From Mariniphaga sediminis (GTDB taxonomy: Bacteria; Bacteroidota; Bacteroidia; Bacteroidales; Prolixibacteraceae): a DNA stretch of 64,000 nt. The notes below the pieces were generated by a model, which saw nothing but the letters and a program-made list of their open reading frames with translations, searched no databases and had not been told where the DNA came from. Positions 35,984 to 45,573 of the stretch are shown here, piece by piece. The DNA is taken from positions 82,773-146,772 of the forward strand of contig NZ_QWET01000014.1 of NCBI RefSeq assembly GCF_003573545.1, read 5' to 3'. How positions within the stretch are numbered: position 1 is the first letter of the stretch; each line of letters begins with the position of its first letter. A program made the position numbers and the translations under genes.

Positions 35984-35991
35984 TACATTTG
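35984..35991 (+). promoter_or_regulatory. -7 promoter element for the methyltransferase gene
   Basis: TACATTTG is an exact TAnnTTTG match, 43 bases before the start codon. No convincing -33 box is seen at the usual distance. Confidence 0.4.
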
Positions 35992-36034
35992 TGGGAAATG
36001 CTTAAAACAACCAGAAGAACATATTTTTAAACAC

Positions 36035-36748
36035 ATGGAGCCACTCAGAAATTATTTTAAAGATATAGCCATTCATAATATCCTTGATGTGGGTACAGGA
36101 AACGGAGGTTTTCTGCATACATTGCAAAACACCTTCCCGGGGGCAAAAATTACAGGCATCGATCCAAATACTGAATCACTTGAAATAGCCCGCCAAAACT
36201 TCCCTGATGTTACTTTTCTGGAGATGGAAGCGGAAAATCTTAAATTTGAAGATGACTCCTTTGATGTCGTCAGTATTTCAATGGCCTTGCACCATCTTCC
36301 GAAGGTAAAAAAAGGATTGAAGGAGATGAAACGGGTGGTGAAACCGGACGGTTATATTATTATAAACGAAACCATCAGCGATCATTTAAATCCGGCACAG
36401 GAAGTGCATAAAATGTATCATCATTTTCGCAGTCACATCGATCGGATGCTGGGCAGATTTCACCGGAAAACATTTACAAAAGATGCTATTCTTCAAATAC
36501 TGAAAGAAACGGAAGTGCCTGTCCAGTTCTTTTTCGAACACCGACGGAATGTAAACCTGATAGAGGATGAAGCAGACCTTGAACTCAGGATTGACAAGAT
36601 GAAACAGATGCTGGAAAAAATTAAAGGACACCCGGAACATGACGCCCTCCGGCTTCAGGTTGATGAATTCAGAACGAAAGCCATGGAGCATGGATTGCAG
36701 GCTGCAACCAACCTGGTAATTGTTGGGAGGAAAAAGATTTTCACATAA
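36035..36748 (+). CDS. Class I SAM-dependent methyltransferase
   Basis: A 237-residue Methyltransf_11/25-type enzyme. Motif I (NILDVGTGNGGFLHTL, near residue 16) binds the methionine part of SAM. The acidic end of the second strand (ITGIDPNTESLEIA) binds ribose, and DDSFDVVSISMALHHL is motif IV. The C-terminal half (HRKTFTKDAILQILKE, FFEHRRNVNLIEDEADLELRIDKMKQML) is helical and probably determines the substrate, which is unknown. The protein starts very close to the SAM motif, so little N-terminal cap is present. It is convergent with atpG. Confidence 0.88.
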   Translation: MEPLRNYFKDIAIHNILDVGTGNGGFLHTLQNTFPGAKITGIDPNTESLEIARQNFPDVTFLEMEAENLKFEDDSFDVVSISMALHHLPKVKKGLKEMKRVVKPDGYIIINETISDHLNPAQEVHKMYHHFRSHIDRMLGRFHRKTFTKDAILQILKETEVPVQFFFEHRRNVNLIEDEADLELRIDKMKQMLEKIKGHPEHDALRLQVDEFRTKAMEHGLQAATNLVIVGRKKIFT

Positions 36749-36781
36749 AATACCGGAAAAGGTTCAGGATTCCTTCTTAAC

Positions 36782-36800
36782 CGGCAATTACAAATTGCCG
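36782..36800. terminator. Hairpin between methyltransferase gene and atpG
   Basis: CGGCAATT (36782-36789) and AATTGCCG (36793-36800) are exact eight-base inverted repeats with a three-base loop, located between two convergent genes. No long T-run is attached on either side. Position and symmetry suit a bidirectional transcription end. Confidence 0.5.
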
Positions 36801-36843
36801 ATCCCGGTGATTGAAATTACCGAATCCGAACCAGGGAATGACC

Positions 36844-37722
36844 TCAGCCTTTCAGGGCTTCTGCCCCGCTCACAATCTCGAGTATTTCACTGGTAATGGA
36901 AGCCTGGCGCACTTTATTGTATTGCAGTGTCAGATCTTTTATCAACTCCGTGGCATTGTCGGTAGCCTGGTGCATGGCTGTCATACGAGCACCGTGTTCA
37001 GCAGCATGGGAATCGAGCAACGCTTTGTAAAACTGAATTTTCAGCGATTGCGGAATCAGTTCCTGTACAATATATTCTTTCGAAGGTTCAAAAATATAAT
37101 CACGAAACTGTTTCGTCTCCTCCTCATTTTCCATTTCAACCGGCAGAAACTGTTCTGTGCTGTTCAACTGCGAAGCTGCATTCAAGAACTGGTTATAAAC
37201 CAGTTCCACCCTGTCGTATTCATTTTCAACAAACATTTTCATGACATTTTCAGCCAACTGATAAACATGTGCCGTATCAAGGTGGTCAAACAATTCATGA
37301 TGGCTTTCTACTACCTTCATTCCCCGGAGCTTCACCTGACGTTCAGCCTGTTTCCCGATGCATAAAAAATCCACTTCCCCCAATCGTAATTGCAGACTGT
37401 ATTTTGAATGAACCAACTCCATTGCTTTTTTTGCAATATTCAGATTGAATCCCCCACACAATCCACGATTCGAGGAAATGAGTATGACCAAAACTCTGTC
37501 AGGTTCCTTTTGACGCGTATAAACTGAACTTTCAACCTCTTCGAGGCTGGCGCCAATAGAAACCAGGATCTGATGCAGCTTATCGGCATAAGGCCTGATT
37601 TGTAAAATGGCATCCTGGGCTTTTTTCAGCTTGGCGGCCGAAACCATTTTCATGGCGCTGGTTACCTGACGCGTGGTCTTTACCGAGGTAATGCGTGTAC
37701 GTATTTCTTTTAATCCTGCCAT
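36844..37722 (-). CDS. atpG: F-type ATP synthase gamma subunit
   Basis: A 292-residue central-stalk subunit. The N-terminal long helix (LKEIRTRITSVKTTRQVTSAMKMVSAAKLKKAQ) and the C-terminal helix with the family phrase ARMTAMHQATDNATELIKDLTLQYNKVRQASITSEILEIVSGAEAL are both present and intact. The middle has the Rossmann-like region starting VLVILISSNRGLCGGFN. It rotates within the alpha/beta hexamer and couples the c-ring to catalysis. It is the last gene of the operon, 11 bases after atpA. No epsilon or beta gene follows, so these subunits must be encoded elsewhere, as in other Bacteroidota. Confidence 0.97.
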   Translation of the reverse strand: MAGLKEIRTRITSVKTTRQVTSAMKMVSAAKLKKAQDAILQIRPYADKLHQILVSIGASLEEVESSVYTRQKEPDRVLVILISSNRGLCGGFNLNIAKKAMELVHSKYSLQLRLGEVDFLCIGKQAERQVKLRGMKVVESHHELFDHLDTAHVYQLAENVMKMFVENEYDRVELVYNQFLNAASQLNSTEQFLPVEMENEEETKQFRDYIFEPSKEYIVQELIPQSLKIQFYKALLDSHAAEHGARMTAMHQATDNATELIKDLTLQYNKVRQASITSEILEIVSGAEALKG

Positions 37723-37733
37723 GCGTCAACAAT

Positions 37734-39320
37734 TCAGTCTGCACTATTGTATTTTGCGGCCACTTCGGCAGCCACATCCTTTAAAACCTGCTCGATCTCA
37801 TCCGTCATATTACCTTCTTTTATGGAATCCAGTACCTCGCGGTGTTCCATTTCCATTAATTCAAGAAAGCTTGTTTCAAATTCTTTTACTTTTTCCACCG
37901 GCACATTCCGCAGCAATTCTTTTACCCCGCAATAAATAAGGGATACCTGGTGTTCTACCTTCATGGGCGTATACTGGTTTTGTTTCAGTATCTCCATGTT
38001 CTTCCTCCCTTTATCAAGCACGCGCATGGTAGCTGCATCGAGGTCGGAACCAAACTTGGAAAAAGCTTCCAGTTCCCGGTATTGCGCCTGGTCGAGTTTC
38101 AGGGTACCTGCAATTTTTTTCATTGCTTTAATCTGCGCGTTTCCTCCCACACGAGAAACAGAAATACCCACGTTAATCGCAGGCCGGAACCCGGCGTTGA
38201 ACAGGTTCGACTCCAGGAAAATCTGTCCGTCGGTAATGGAAATCACATTGGTGGGAATATACGCAGAAACATCTCCCGCCTGGGTTTCGATGATGGGAAG
38301 CGCCGTTAGCGAACCTCCTCCTTTTACTCTATTTTTTAACCCTGCGGGAAGGTCATTCATTTGTGAGGCAATATCATCCGATTCTATGATTTTTGCAGCC
38401 CTTTCGAGCAACCGGGAGTGCAGGTAAAATACATCGCCGGGATAAGCTTCACGTCCGGGTGGACGGCGCAGCAACAAGGAAACCTCGCGGTAAGAAACAG
38501 CCTGTTTCGAAAGGTCGTCGAGTACAATCAGGGCATCCCGGCCCGTATCGCGAAAATACTCCCCGATGGTCATACCGGCATAGGGTGCATAAAACTGCAA
38601 AGCAGCCGGGTCGGAAGCGGTTGACGAAACAATAATTGTGTAATCCATGGCCCCGTGCTTTTGTAAGGTAGAGGCAATATTGGCAACGGTCGATCCCTTT
38701 TGGCCAACGGCTACATAGATACAATAAACAGGATTTCCTTTTTCGAAATTTTCCCGCTGATTAATGATGGTATCAATAGCCACGGCCGTTTTCCCTGTCT
38801 GGCGGTCGCCGATAATAAGCTCGCGTTGCCCGCGACCAATAGGAATCATCGCATCAATGGCTTTCAAACCTGTTTGCAGAGGCTGTTTCACCGGCTGACG
38901 GAAAATAACGCCTGGCGCCTTACGCTCAAGGGGTAATTCCATCAACTCCCCACCAATTGGCCCTTTCCCGTCGAGTGGCTCTCCAATGGTATTAATTACC
39001 CGGCCCATGAGGTGGTCGCCCACCATAATGGAAGCAATTCGTTGCAGACGTTTTACAGTATCGCCTTCCTTTACTTCTTCTGTAGACCCCAGCAATACAG
39101 CGCCTACATTGTCTTCTTCAAGGTTTAACACTATCCCTTTAATACCACTTTCGAATTCAATCATTTCATTTGATTCCACATTCGAAAGGCCGTAAATACG
39201 GGCAATACCGTCGCCCACCTGCAAAACGGTGCCCACTTCTTCCAATTCAGCTTCTGATCTGAAGTTTTCGAGTTGCTGCTTCAGTATTTCAGATATTTCA
39301 GCCGGTTTAATGTTTATCAT
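37734..39320 (-). CDS. atpA: F-type ATP synthase alpha subunit
   Basis: A 528-residue subunit of the F1 hexamer. The Walker A is [59 protein letters not shown] and the [14 protein letters not shown] [15 protein letters not shown] segment are all conserved. The N-terminal helix [12 protein letters not shown] contacts the delta subunit. It carries non-catalytic nucleotide sites, the catalytic ones being at the interface with beta. It lies 51 bases after atpH and 11 before atpG. Confidence 0.98.
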   Translation of the reverse strand: MINIKPAEISEILKQQLENFRSEAELEEVGTVLQVGDGIARIYGLSNVESNEMIEFESGIKGIVLNLEEDNVGAVLLGSTEEVKEGDTVKRLQRIASIMVGDHLMGRVINTIGEPLDGKGPIGGELMELPLERKAPGVIFRQPVKQPLQTGLKAIDAMIPIGRGQRELIIGDRQTGKTAVAIDTIINQRENFEKGNPVYCIYVAVGQKGSTVANIASTLQKHGAMDYTIIVSSTASDPAALQFYAPYAGMTIGEYFRDTGRDALIVLDDLSKQAVSYREVSLLLRRPPGREAYPGDVFYLHSRLLERAAKIIESDDIASQMNDLPAGLKNRVKGGGSLTALPIIETQAGDVSAYIPTNVISITDGQIFLESNLFNAGFRPAINVGISVSRVGGNAQIKAMKKIAGTLKLDQAQYRELEAFSKFGSDLDAATMRVLDKGRKNMEILKQNQYTPMKVEHQVSLIYCGVKELLRNVPVEKVKEFETSFLELMEMEHREVLDSIKEGNMTDEIEQVLKDVAAEVAAKYNSAD

Positions 39321-39371
39321 TTTTTTCTATCTTTTTTCTCCGAAGGAGTACCATGATCAGTTGTTCCTATC

Positions 39372-39920
39372 TTATCCCAAGCGGGTTTTTAACAATTCCT
39401 GCTTCATTTTTTTAAGCTGTGTGGCTATACTGGCATCATATTGTCTGTCGTCGATACGTAGAATCACACCTCCAATCATCCGGGGATTTACCTTTGTCGA
39501 AAGTTCGACTTTACTCCCCAACTCTGTTTCCAGAATTTTTTCTGCTTTTCGGATGGTTGCTTCATCCATATCACTGACAGTGGTCAGCACAGCCGTTTTT
39601 ATATTTTTTTCTTTCCGAATAAGCGTCAGCACATTCCGGCAGATAAAAGGAATAAATGCCTCCCGTTTGTTCCGCATTACCAGCTCCAAAAAATCGAGTG
39701 AAAGGGAATCTATTTTCTCCCCAAAAATCAGCTTTGTCAGCCTTATTTTTTCGGATGATTTCACCACCGGACTTTTCAGCAGCAAATCAAAATCGACTGA
39801 CTGGCGGCACACATTGGAGATAAGCTCCATATCTGTTTTCAGGGAAGCAAGTAAATCATTCTGTTTCGCCAATGAGAATATGGCTTTGGCATACCTTACC
39901 GTAACTGCGCTTTCGTCCAT
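39372..39920 (-). CDS. atpH: F-type ATP synthase delta subunit
   Basis: A 182-residue peripheral-stalk subunit (OSCP homologue). The N-terminal helical domain begins TVRYAKAIFSLAKQND. The C-terminal domain has the family phrase VNPRMIGGVILRIDDRQYDASIATQLKKMKQEL. It ties the b-subunit stalk to the top of alpha. The gene begins four bases after the atpF stop, so translation is probably coupled. Confidence 0.95.
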   Translation of the reverse strand: MDESAVTVRYAKAIFSLAKQNDLLASLKTDMELISNVCRQSVDFDLLLKSPVVKSSEKIRLTKLIFGEKIDSLSLDFLELVMRNKREAFIPFICRNVLTLIRKEKNIKTAVLTTVSDMDEATIRKAEKILETELGSKVELSTKVNPRMIGGVILRIDDRQYDASIATQLKKMKQELLKTRLG

Positions 39921-39924
39921 CTTT

Positions 39925-40419
39925 TCAATTCAATTTGAATTCATCGAGTAACTTATTGGCCATCTCCTGCTGTTGTTTGTCGCTGGCCATCTCCTTCCGT
40001 ATCAGCTTTTCGGCAATCATCAGGGATATTTCGGCCATTTGGGTTTTCATCTCGTTAATGGCTTTCGCTTTCTCGTTCTGAATCTGCTGCCGGGCATTCT
40101 CAATATCTTTTCGGGCTTCGGCGGAAGCTTTTTCTTTAGCCTCGGCAATAATACTGTCTTTCAACTTCATTGCATCACGCAAAATAGCCTCCTTCTCCTT
40201 TCGGGCTTCAGCAATGAGCTGTTCATTCCCGGCCTTCAGGTCAGCCATCTCCTTTCGCGCTTCATCCGCAGCATTTAAAGCATTTGATATTGTTTCTTCA
40301 CGCTCCTCCAGTGCATTGAGGATCGGTTTCCAGGCAAATTTTTTCAGGACAAAAACCACAATCCCGAAAATGATAACCATCCAGAATATTGTTCCTAAAT
40401 TCGGAGTAACCAATTCCAT
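39925..40419 (-). CDS. atpF: F-type ATP synthase b subunit
   Basis: A 164-residue peripheral-stalk subunit. One N-terminal membrane helix (residues 8-25, TIFWMVIIFGIVVFVLKKF) is followed by a long, highly charged coiled coil rich in Ala, Lys and Glu (AADEARKEMADLKAGNEQL onward), ending at the delta-binding C terminus. Length is normal for a homodimeric b subunit, and no b-prime paralogue is present. It is preceded by atpE after 84 bases. Confidence 0.96.
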   Translation of the reverse strand: MELVTPNLGTIFWMVIIFGIVVFVLKKFAWKPILNALEEREETISNALNAADEARKEMADLKAGNEQLIAEARKEKEAILRDAMKLKDSIIAEAKEKASAEARKDIENARQQIQNEKAKAINEMKTQMAEISLMIAEKLIRKEMASDKQQQEMANKLLDEFKLN

Positions 40420-40503
40420 AATCAGAACTTTTTTATATTTTAAATTTCATTGTAAAAAACAGTCCCTCCGGCAATCCCGAAGGTGACTGCCTCAATACGG
40501 TTG

Positions 40504-40791
<288 letters not shown>

Positions 40792-41916
40792 TTAATGGCT
40801 TTCTGCAGTCGACATTCCAAAATAGATGGCCGAGAGCAGAGTAAAAACATACGCCTGAATAAATGAAACCAACACATCGAGCAGCAAGATAAAAACCGAA
40901 AACACCATGGATACCGGGCTAACCCCGTAACCAGCCGCCGGCCCCATCAAGCTGCCGAAAATAAATATCAAACTTATAAACACCGTAACAATCATGTGCC
41001 CGGCCAGCATGTTGGCAAAAAGCCGGATCATCAGCACAAACGGTTTCGTTAAAACCCCTGAAAGCTCCACAATAGGCATCAGCGGAATGGGGTATTTCAA
41101 CCACCAGGGCACATCGGGATTAAATATTTCTTTCCAGTAATGTTTATTCCCTTTGATATTGGTCACAGCAAACGTAAAGAGCGCCAACACCATGGTAACG
41201 GCAATATTCCCGGAGACATTAGCCCCAAACGGGAAAATAGGTATCAACCCCAACAAATTATTCAATAAAATGAAAAAGAAAAGGCTCAGTAGTATGGGTA
41301 AAAACTTTTTGTATTTTTTTTCGCCAATAGAAGGTATGGCAATCTCATCGCGAATAAATACAATAACAGGTTCTAACAGGTTTTGAATGCCGGAGGGCGC
41401 TTTCCCCCTGTTTCGTTTCGCTGTTTTGGCGGCTACAAACAACAGGGAAAACAGTACAATAACTGATACAAAAATTCCGGCAACGACCTTGGTAATTGAA
41501 AGATCTAAAGGCCTCCCGATTTCGTGCCCATGCGCATCCAATTCCACAATCTTTCCGTTGTATTCTTCACTGTGAGAAAGACGGAAACCCCTGTAATCTT
41601 CGTGCCCGTGATGAAATTTGGTGGACATAAAAATATGCAGCTTCCTACCTTCATGCAGTTCAGGATATTTACTAAAAAGAATTATGGGAAGGGGGATGTT
41701 TATATGCTTTTCCCCCACAGAAGCAATGTGCCACTCGTAAGAATCCAGCACATGCTCAATCACAAATTTCCCGGCATCAAACTTTTCTTCCGCATGCGAA
41801 TTCCCTTCGGGGTGGCTTCCGTGACCATCATCAGACTGACCTGCTACCGGATTTAACCAGGTAACGACCATCAATAAACTCAGAAACAATCCCTTGGTAA
41901 ATGTTAGCATATTCAT
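40792..41916 (-). CDS. atpB: F-type ATP synthase a subunit with His-rich N-terminal region
   Basis: The chosen start at 41916 (MNMLTFTKGLF) gives 374 residues; a further ATG at 41910 is possible, and the upstream in-frame start at 41958 is unlikely because the -7 promoter box lies in between. The C-terminal 230 residues are a normal a subunit with the essential Arg in LMIRLFANMLAGH (about residue 296). The N terminus is unusual against E. coli: a cleavable-looking signal peptide (NPVAGQ), then about 120 extracytoplasmic residues with over a dozen His (for example DDGHGSHPEGNSHAEE and FHHGHED). Extended N termini occur in Bacteroidota AtpB, but their role is unknown. Confidence 0.95.
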   Translation of the reverse strand: MNMLTFTKGLFLSLLMVVTWLNPVAGQSDDGHGSHPEGNSHAEEKFDAGKFVIEHVLDSYEWHIASVGEKHINIPLPIILFSKYPELHEGRKLHIFMSTKFHHGHEDYRGFRLSHSEEYNGKIVELDAHGHEIGRPLDLSITKVVAGIFVSVIVLFSLLFVAAKTAKRNRGKAPSGIQNLLEPVIVFIRDEIAIPSIGEKKYKKFLPILLSLFFFILLNNLLGLIPIFPFGANVSGNIAVTMVLALFTFAVTNIKGNKHYWKEIFNPDVPWWLKYPIPLMPIVELSGVLTKPFVLMIRLFANMLAGHMIVTVFISLIFIFGSLMGPAAGYGVSPVSMVFSVFILLLDVLVSFIQAYVFTLLSAIYFGMSTAESH

Positions 41917-41936
41917 CCCCTTTTTTTCAAGCGCCA

Positions 41937-41944
41937 CAAAATTA
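41937..41944 (-). promoter_or_regulatory. -7 promoter element for the atp operon
   Basis: TAATTTTG on the minus strand matches TAnnTTTG exactly and ends 20 bases before the preferred atpB start. No clear -33 TTTG is visible. It supports the short atpB start and a short leader. Confidence 0.4.
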
Positions 41945-42010
41945 AAAGTTTTTTCCACGCCGGATCACTTAATTCCGAATTTAATTCTAAAAAGTCTTTT
42001 ATTTTATACA

Positions 42011-42454
42011 CTAAAATTCAGTCCGGTACCACTCCGAACTGCGCCCCAGCCAACGGATACCGCCCACAAAACCTTTCAATTTCAGCAAGTCCGTATTTTC
42101 CATCCAGGCATAACAATCATAAGTATTCCCTGACTTCGGATCGTAGATTGTTCCGTTTTTCCACTCCTCCTTTTTGGTATCGTATTCAAAACCACCCAAA
42201 ATTTGCAACCCAATCAAAGAACGACTCCGTAAACTGGGATCGGGATTTTCATCATCTTTGGGCGGTTCTCCGTTTTCGTACTTTTCCGGAATCATGTAAA
42301 CGATGGTCCCTATATACTTCCCGTCTTTCTTCTCCACTTCTATTTTAGTCGTTTTTTCATCGTTCCACCAAACACCGGTAATCTTGTCAGCTTCCTGGGC
42401 AATTCCTGCCAAAGCATAACAACCCAGAAAAAAAAGAATCACAATTTTTTTCAT
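42011..42454 (-). CDS. DUF2147 family secreted protein
   Basis: The start at 42454 (MKKIVILFFLGCYALAGIAQ) gives a 147-residue protein with a clear signal peptide; the frame is open further upstream to 42685, but that part reads like translated intergenic DNA and would hide the signal. The mature domain has the DUF2147 pattern: ITGVWWNDEKTTKIEVEKKDGKYIGTIVYM, then GLQILGGFEYD, NGTIYDPKSGNTYDCYAWM and LKLKGFVGGIRWLGRSSEWYR. This is a small beta-barrel, lipocalin-like, of unknown function. It lies upstream of atpB on the same strand, but the atp -7 box between them suggests separate transcription. Confidence 0.85.
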   Translation of the reverse strand: MKKIVILFFLGCYALAGIAQEADKITGVWWNDEKTTKIEVEKKDGKYIGTIVYMIPEKYENGEPPKDDENPDPSLRSRSLIGLQILGGFEYDTKKEEWKNGTIYDPKSGNTYDCYAWMENTDLLKLKGFVGGIRWLGRSSEWYRTEF

Positions 42455-42559
42455 TATTAATTGATTTTTAATTTTATGGGTCTTAAAATTAGAAATATTA
42501 CGTATGTAATGTATGAAAATCAACATCTTTTTTATCGAATTCAATAAAACCGGAATCAA

Positions 42560-44953
42560 ATGAAAATATTTAAACGTACCCTTTTGGCCATTGTGTTGCT
42601 TCTGATAGCTGTCGTTATTACAGGTTACTTCATTCTGAACAATATCAAAAAAGCTGCTTTGCCCGATTATTCTGAAGATGTCCAAATTCCCGGGTTAACC
42701 GGCGAAGTAACTATTTTGCGCGATTCATTTGCCATTCCGCATATTTACGCGAAAAATGAAACCGACCTATACCGTGCCGTGGGCTTTTGTATGGCGCAGG
42801 ACCGCCTGTGGCAAATGGATTTATTACGGCGGGTAACGCAGGGCCGGCTTTCGGAAATACTGGGAAAAGATCAACTCAATACCGATCTGCTCATGCGCGC
42901 CTTGCGTATTCCTGAAAAATCGGAAAAGGTGCTGGCAAAATCGTCCCCTGAAATAACCACTATTCTTAAGGCGTTTTCAGAAGGAATCAATTTTTACCTG
43001 GAAAATTACCCGCTTCCGCCCGAATTTAAAATTTTGGGATACCAACCCGACCCCTGGCAACCGGTGCATTCGGTCAACCTCATCGGGTACCTTGCGTGGG
43101 ATCTCACCTCCGGGTGGGGAACCGAACTTCTGCTCCACCAAATAAACCGGGAAATCACGCCGGAACAACTTCAGGAATTAATTCCGGACATGAAAAACCA
43201 TCCAACCGCCATTTTTCCTGATTTTAATGCTCCTGCTATTCCCCCGGAAGAGACCCTCCTTTCTGCAAATAACAAGCTGAAAGAATTGGGGGCTGAAATT
43301 TTCAGGGGAAGCAACAACTGGGCGGTATCAGGCAAAAAAAGCAAAACAGGGAAACCGTTGCTGGCCAACGACATGCATCTCGGATTATTTGCTCCGGGAG
43401 TCTGGTACCAAATGCACCATGTAACAGAAGGTTCTTTAAATGTTACCGGTGTTGTTTTGCCCGGCCAGCCGTTTGTTATTTGCGGACATAACGATTCCAT
43501 TGCCTGGGGAATGACCAATGTGTATGTGGACGACCTCGATTTTTACACTGAAACACTGAATAATGACTCCACAAAATATTTACTGGATGGCCAATGGAAA
43601 GACCTTCTTATCAGGGAAGAAACCATTCAGACCAAGGAGGAGGAAGCCATAAAGGAAACCCTGAAATTTACTCACCGCGGACCGCTGGTAAACAGGTTTA
43701 AAAACGAAACAGAAACGGCGTTGTCTATTCGTTGGCTGGGGAATGAATACAGCGACGAACTTCGCTCGGTATTTTTACTGAACCGCGCCAATAACTGGGG
43801 CGATTTCCGCCATGCGGTAAAAACGTTTAGTTCGGTAAGTCAGAACATAGTATATGCCGATGCAGCAGGAAACATAGGCCTGCAAACCTGTGCCGGCGTT
43901 CCTCTCCGCAAAGGCAGCGGAATCGAAATATATCCGGGCGATACCAGCCTTTACGACTGGACCGGGTTTGTCCCTTTTGAAGAACTTCCTTTTGAGTTCA
44001 ACCCGGAACGCGGGTACGTTTCTTCCGCCAACAACAAAACGGTTCCCGAAGATTACCCTTACCACATCGGCACCTGGTTTGCCATACCCGACCGTATCGA
44101 CCGCATTCGCGATATGCTGGAAGAAATTCCCCAACACGGCGTTGCAGATTTTAAACGCATTCAGGGAGACATTCAATCGAAAAAAGCTGAAAAATGGACT
44201 CCGGTTTTTCTGGAAGCATTAGAAACAAAGACCAGCTGGGACACTACCCGGCAAGCAGCTTTTCAAAAACTGAAAGATTGGAATCTGGTTCTCAGCCGTG
44301 AAAGCCAGGCTGCTTCAATCTTTGAAATTCTTTTCCGAAAAGTAGCTGAAAACCTGGTCAAAGATGATCTGCCCCAGGATCTTTTCCATTCATTCATGGG
44401 TGAACGCTCCCTTGTGGAAAACCTGATGGTTCATGTACTTTCAGCAAAAAAATCACATTGGATTGACGACAAAAACACGCCGGATCCAGAAACCTGGAAC
44501 GATATTGTGATTCGTGCGTTTCAGGAAACAACAGAAGATTTGAAACAGCAATCCGGACCGAATGTGGAAGACTGGCAATGGGGAAAGATTCACACTTTCA
44601 CAGTGAGCCACCCGTTGGGTGTTGTAAGTGCACTCGACAAAGCACTGAACCTGAACAGGGGGCCTTTCGAAATGCCGGGGAGTTTCCATACTGTCTGTCC
44701 GTATTCCTATTCATACAACAACCTGTACAAGGTAACGAACGGGGCTTCCCACCGGCATATTTTCGATCTGGCTAACTGGGATGCGTCTGAAACAATTATC
44801 CCAACCGGAACAAGTGGCATTCCTGCCAGCGATTTTTATCTTGACCAGACCAATAGGTATCTCAACAACCTTTACCACGATGACCTGTTCAGCAGAGAAA
44901 AAGTAGAAGAAAAAAAATTATTTCAAATGAAACTATTGCCGGCAGGTTCCTGA
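42560..44953 (+). CDS. Penicillin acylase family amidohydrolase (Ntn hydrolase)
   Basis: A 797-residue precursor with an N-terminal membrane segment (residues 8-28). The alpha chain contains FAIPHIYAKNETDLYRAVGFCMAQDRLWQMDLLRR. Autoprocessing should occur before Ser251 in RGSNNWAVSG, which becomes the N-terminal nucleophile of the beta chain, as in penicillin G acylase. LLANDMHLG and the later GMTNVYVDDLDFY fit the oxyanion and substrate pocket. Relatives cleave side chains of beta-lactams, N-acyl-homoserine lactones or other N-acyl amino compounds; the natural substrate here is unknown. The gene is divergent from the DUF2147 gene and followed by a 620-base gap. Confidence 0.92.
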   Translation: MKIFKRTLLAIVLLLIAVVITGYFILNNIKKAALPDYSEDVQIPGLTGEVTILRDSFAIPHIYAKNETDLYRAVGFCMAQDRLWQMDLLRRVTQGRLSEILGKDQLNTDLLMRALRIPEKSEKVLAKSSPEITTILKAFSEGINFYLENYPLPPEFKILGYQPDPWQPVHSVNLIGYLAWDLTSGWGTELLLHQINREITPEQLQELIPDMKNHPTAIFPDFNAPAIPPEETLLSANNKLKELGAEIFRGSNNWAVSGKKSKTGKPLLANDMHLGLFAPGVWYQMHHVTEGSLNVTGVVLPGQPFVICGHNDSIAWGMTNVYVDDLDFYTETLNNDSTKYLLDGQWKDLLIREETIQTKEEEAIKETLKFTHRGPLVNRFKNETETALSIRWLGNEYSDELRSVFLLNRANNWGDFRHAVKTFSSVSQNIVYADAAGNIGLQTCAGVPLRKGSGIEIYPGDTSLYDWTGFVPFEELPFEFNPERGYVSSANNKTVPEDYPYHIGTWFAIPDRIDRIRDMLEEIPQHGVADFKRIQGDIQSKKAEKWTPVFLEALETKTSWDTTRQAAFQKLKDWNLVLSRESQAASIFEILFRKVAENLVKDDLPQDLFHSFMGERSLVENLMVHVLSAKKSHWIDDKNTPDPETWNDIVIRAFQETTEDLKQQSGPNVEDWQWGKIHTFTVSHPLGVVSALDKALNLNRGPFEMPGSFHTVCPYSYSYNNLYKVTNGASHRHIFDLANWDASETIIPTGTSGIPASDFYLDQTNRYLNNLYHDDLFSREKVEEKKLFQMKLLPAGS

Positions 44954-45573
44954 AAAATTAATTATTCTTTCCAAACCCCAAAAATTGTTTCAATCGCCGG
45001 GTGATATGAAATAGGCTCAGCTGAAAAATCCGCTGGATTTAGTTTTTTAAACAAAAATTTCAGTTCCCCAAAACAGAAAGAGAGTGACATTTCTAACACT
45101 CCGATTTGTTTTCTAAAGGCAGAGCACATTAAAAATGTTAGTGGGATAAGAAGATGAAGGAATAATACAAATCAAAAGTTGACATTAGCTGATTATCAAT
45201 AATTCAACCCACTCCGGGGTTGCGTCTTTACCCCGCATTGCCTTCCCCGAGCTTCGGCCGGGTGATCTCCTCATGTCTTCGGAGCTTCCCGGTCTCACTA
45301 AGGTTTTATCTTAATGCCGGCTTCGATGAAAAAAGGCCATTGGGCCGCCATTTCAATGCGTTTTAAAAATATCAAAAGTCCACCGGATTTTCAAAGTGAG
45401 GTCTAAAATATAAAATCATATAAAAATTCTGAATAAATCTTTCCCGGTGCAACAAATTATCCTTTAATACCTAAAACCAAATTGTAATTCGCTTTTGCCA
45501 GAACTCATTTTAAACCTATGCCAGGCTATAGCGGACAGGCCAATATATGCCTGTATCCCTCAACATGTATCAT
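44954..45573. other. Gap of 620 bases between convergent genes
   Basis: No protein-coding gene is supported here. The region holds the inverted-repeat-bounded segment described separately (45017-45399), whose centre (about 45205-45300) is clearly richer in G and C than its flanks. The remaining 174 bases before the patatin-like gene are AT-rich without visible structure. Confidence 0.5.
45017..45399. mobile_element. Possible MITE or insertion-sequence relic
   Basis: The left arm (45017-45052, containing AAAAATCCGCTGGATTT) and the right arm (45361-45399, containing AAAAGTCCACCGGATTTT) are imperfect inverted repeats of roughly 35 bases at about 75 percent identity. The interior carries a GC-rich stretch with a repeated GAGCTTC and self-complementary CCGG-type arms. 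No transposase frame is present. No target duplication was recognised. Confidence 0.35.

Noticed and set aside
39229..39951. Plus-strand open frame of 240 codons opposite atpH
   Set aside because: Overlaps certain ATP synthase genes on the other strand; Ser/Phe-rich shadow translation without a recognisable fold.
42455..42685. Longer N terminus for the DUF2147 protein
   Set aside because: The extension overlaps the start of the divergent penicillin acylase gene, and the signal peptide begins exactly at 42454.
45180..45350. tRNA or CRISPR repeat in the GC-rich core of the gap
   Set aside because: No cloverleaf with a TTC loop and acceptor stem can be drawn, and there are no regularly spaced repeats.
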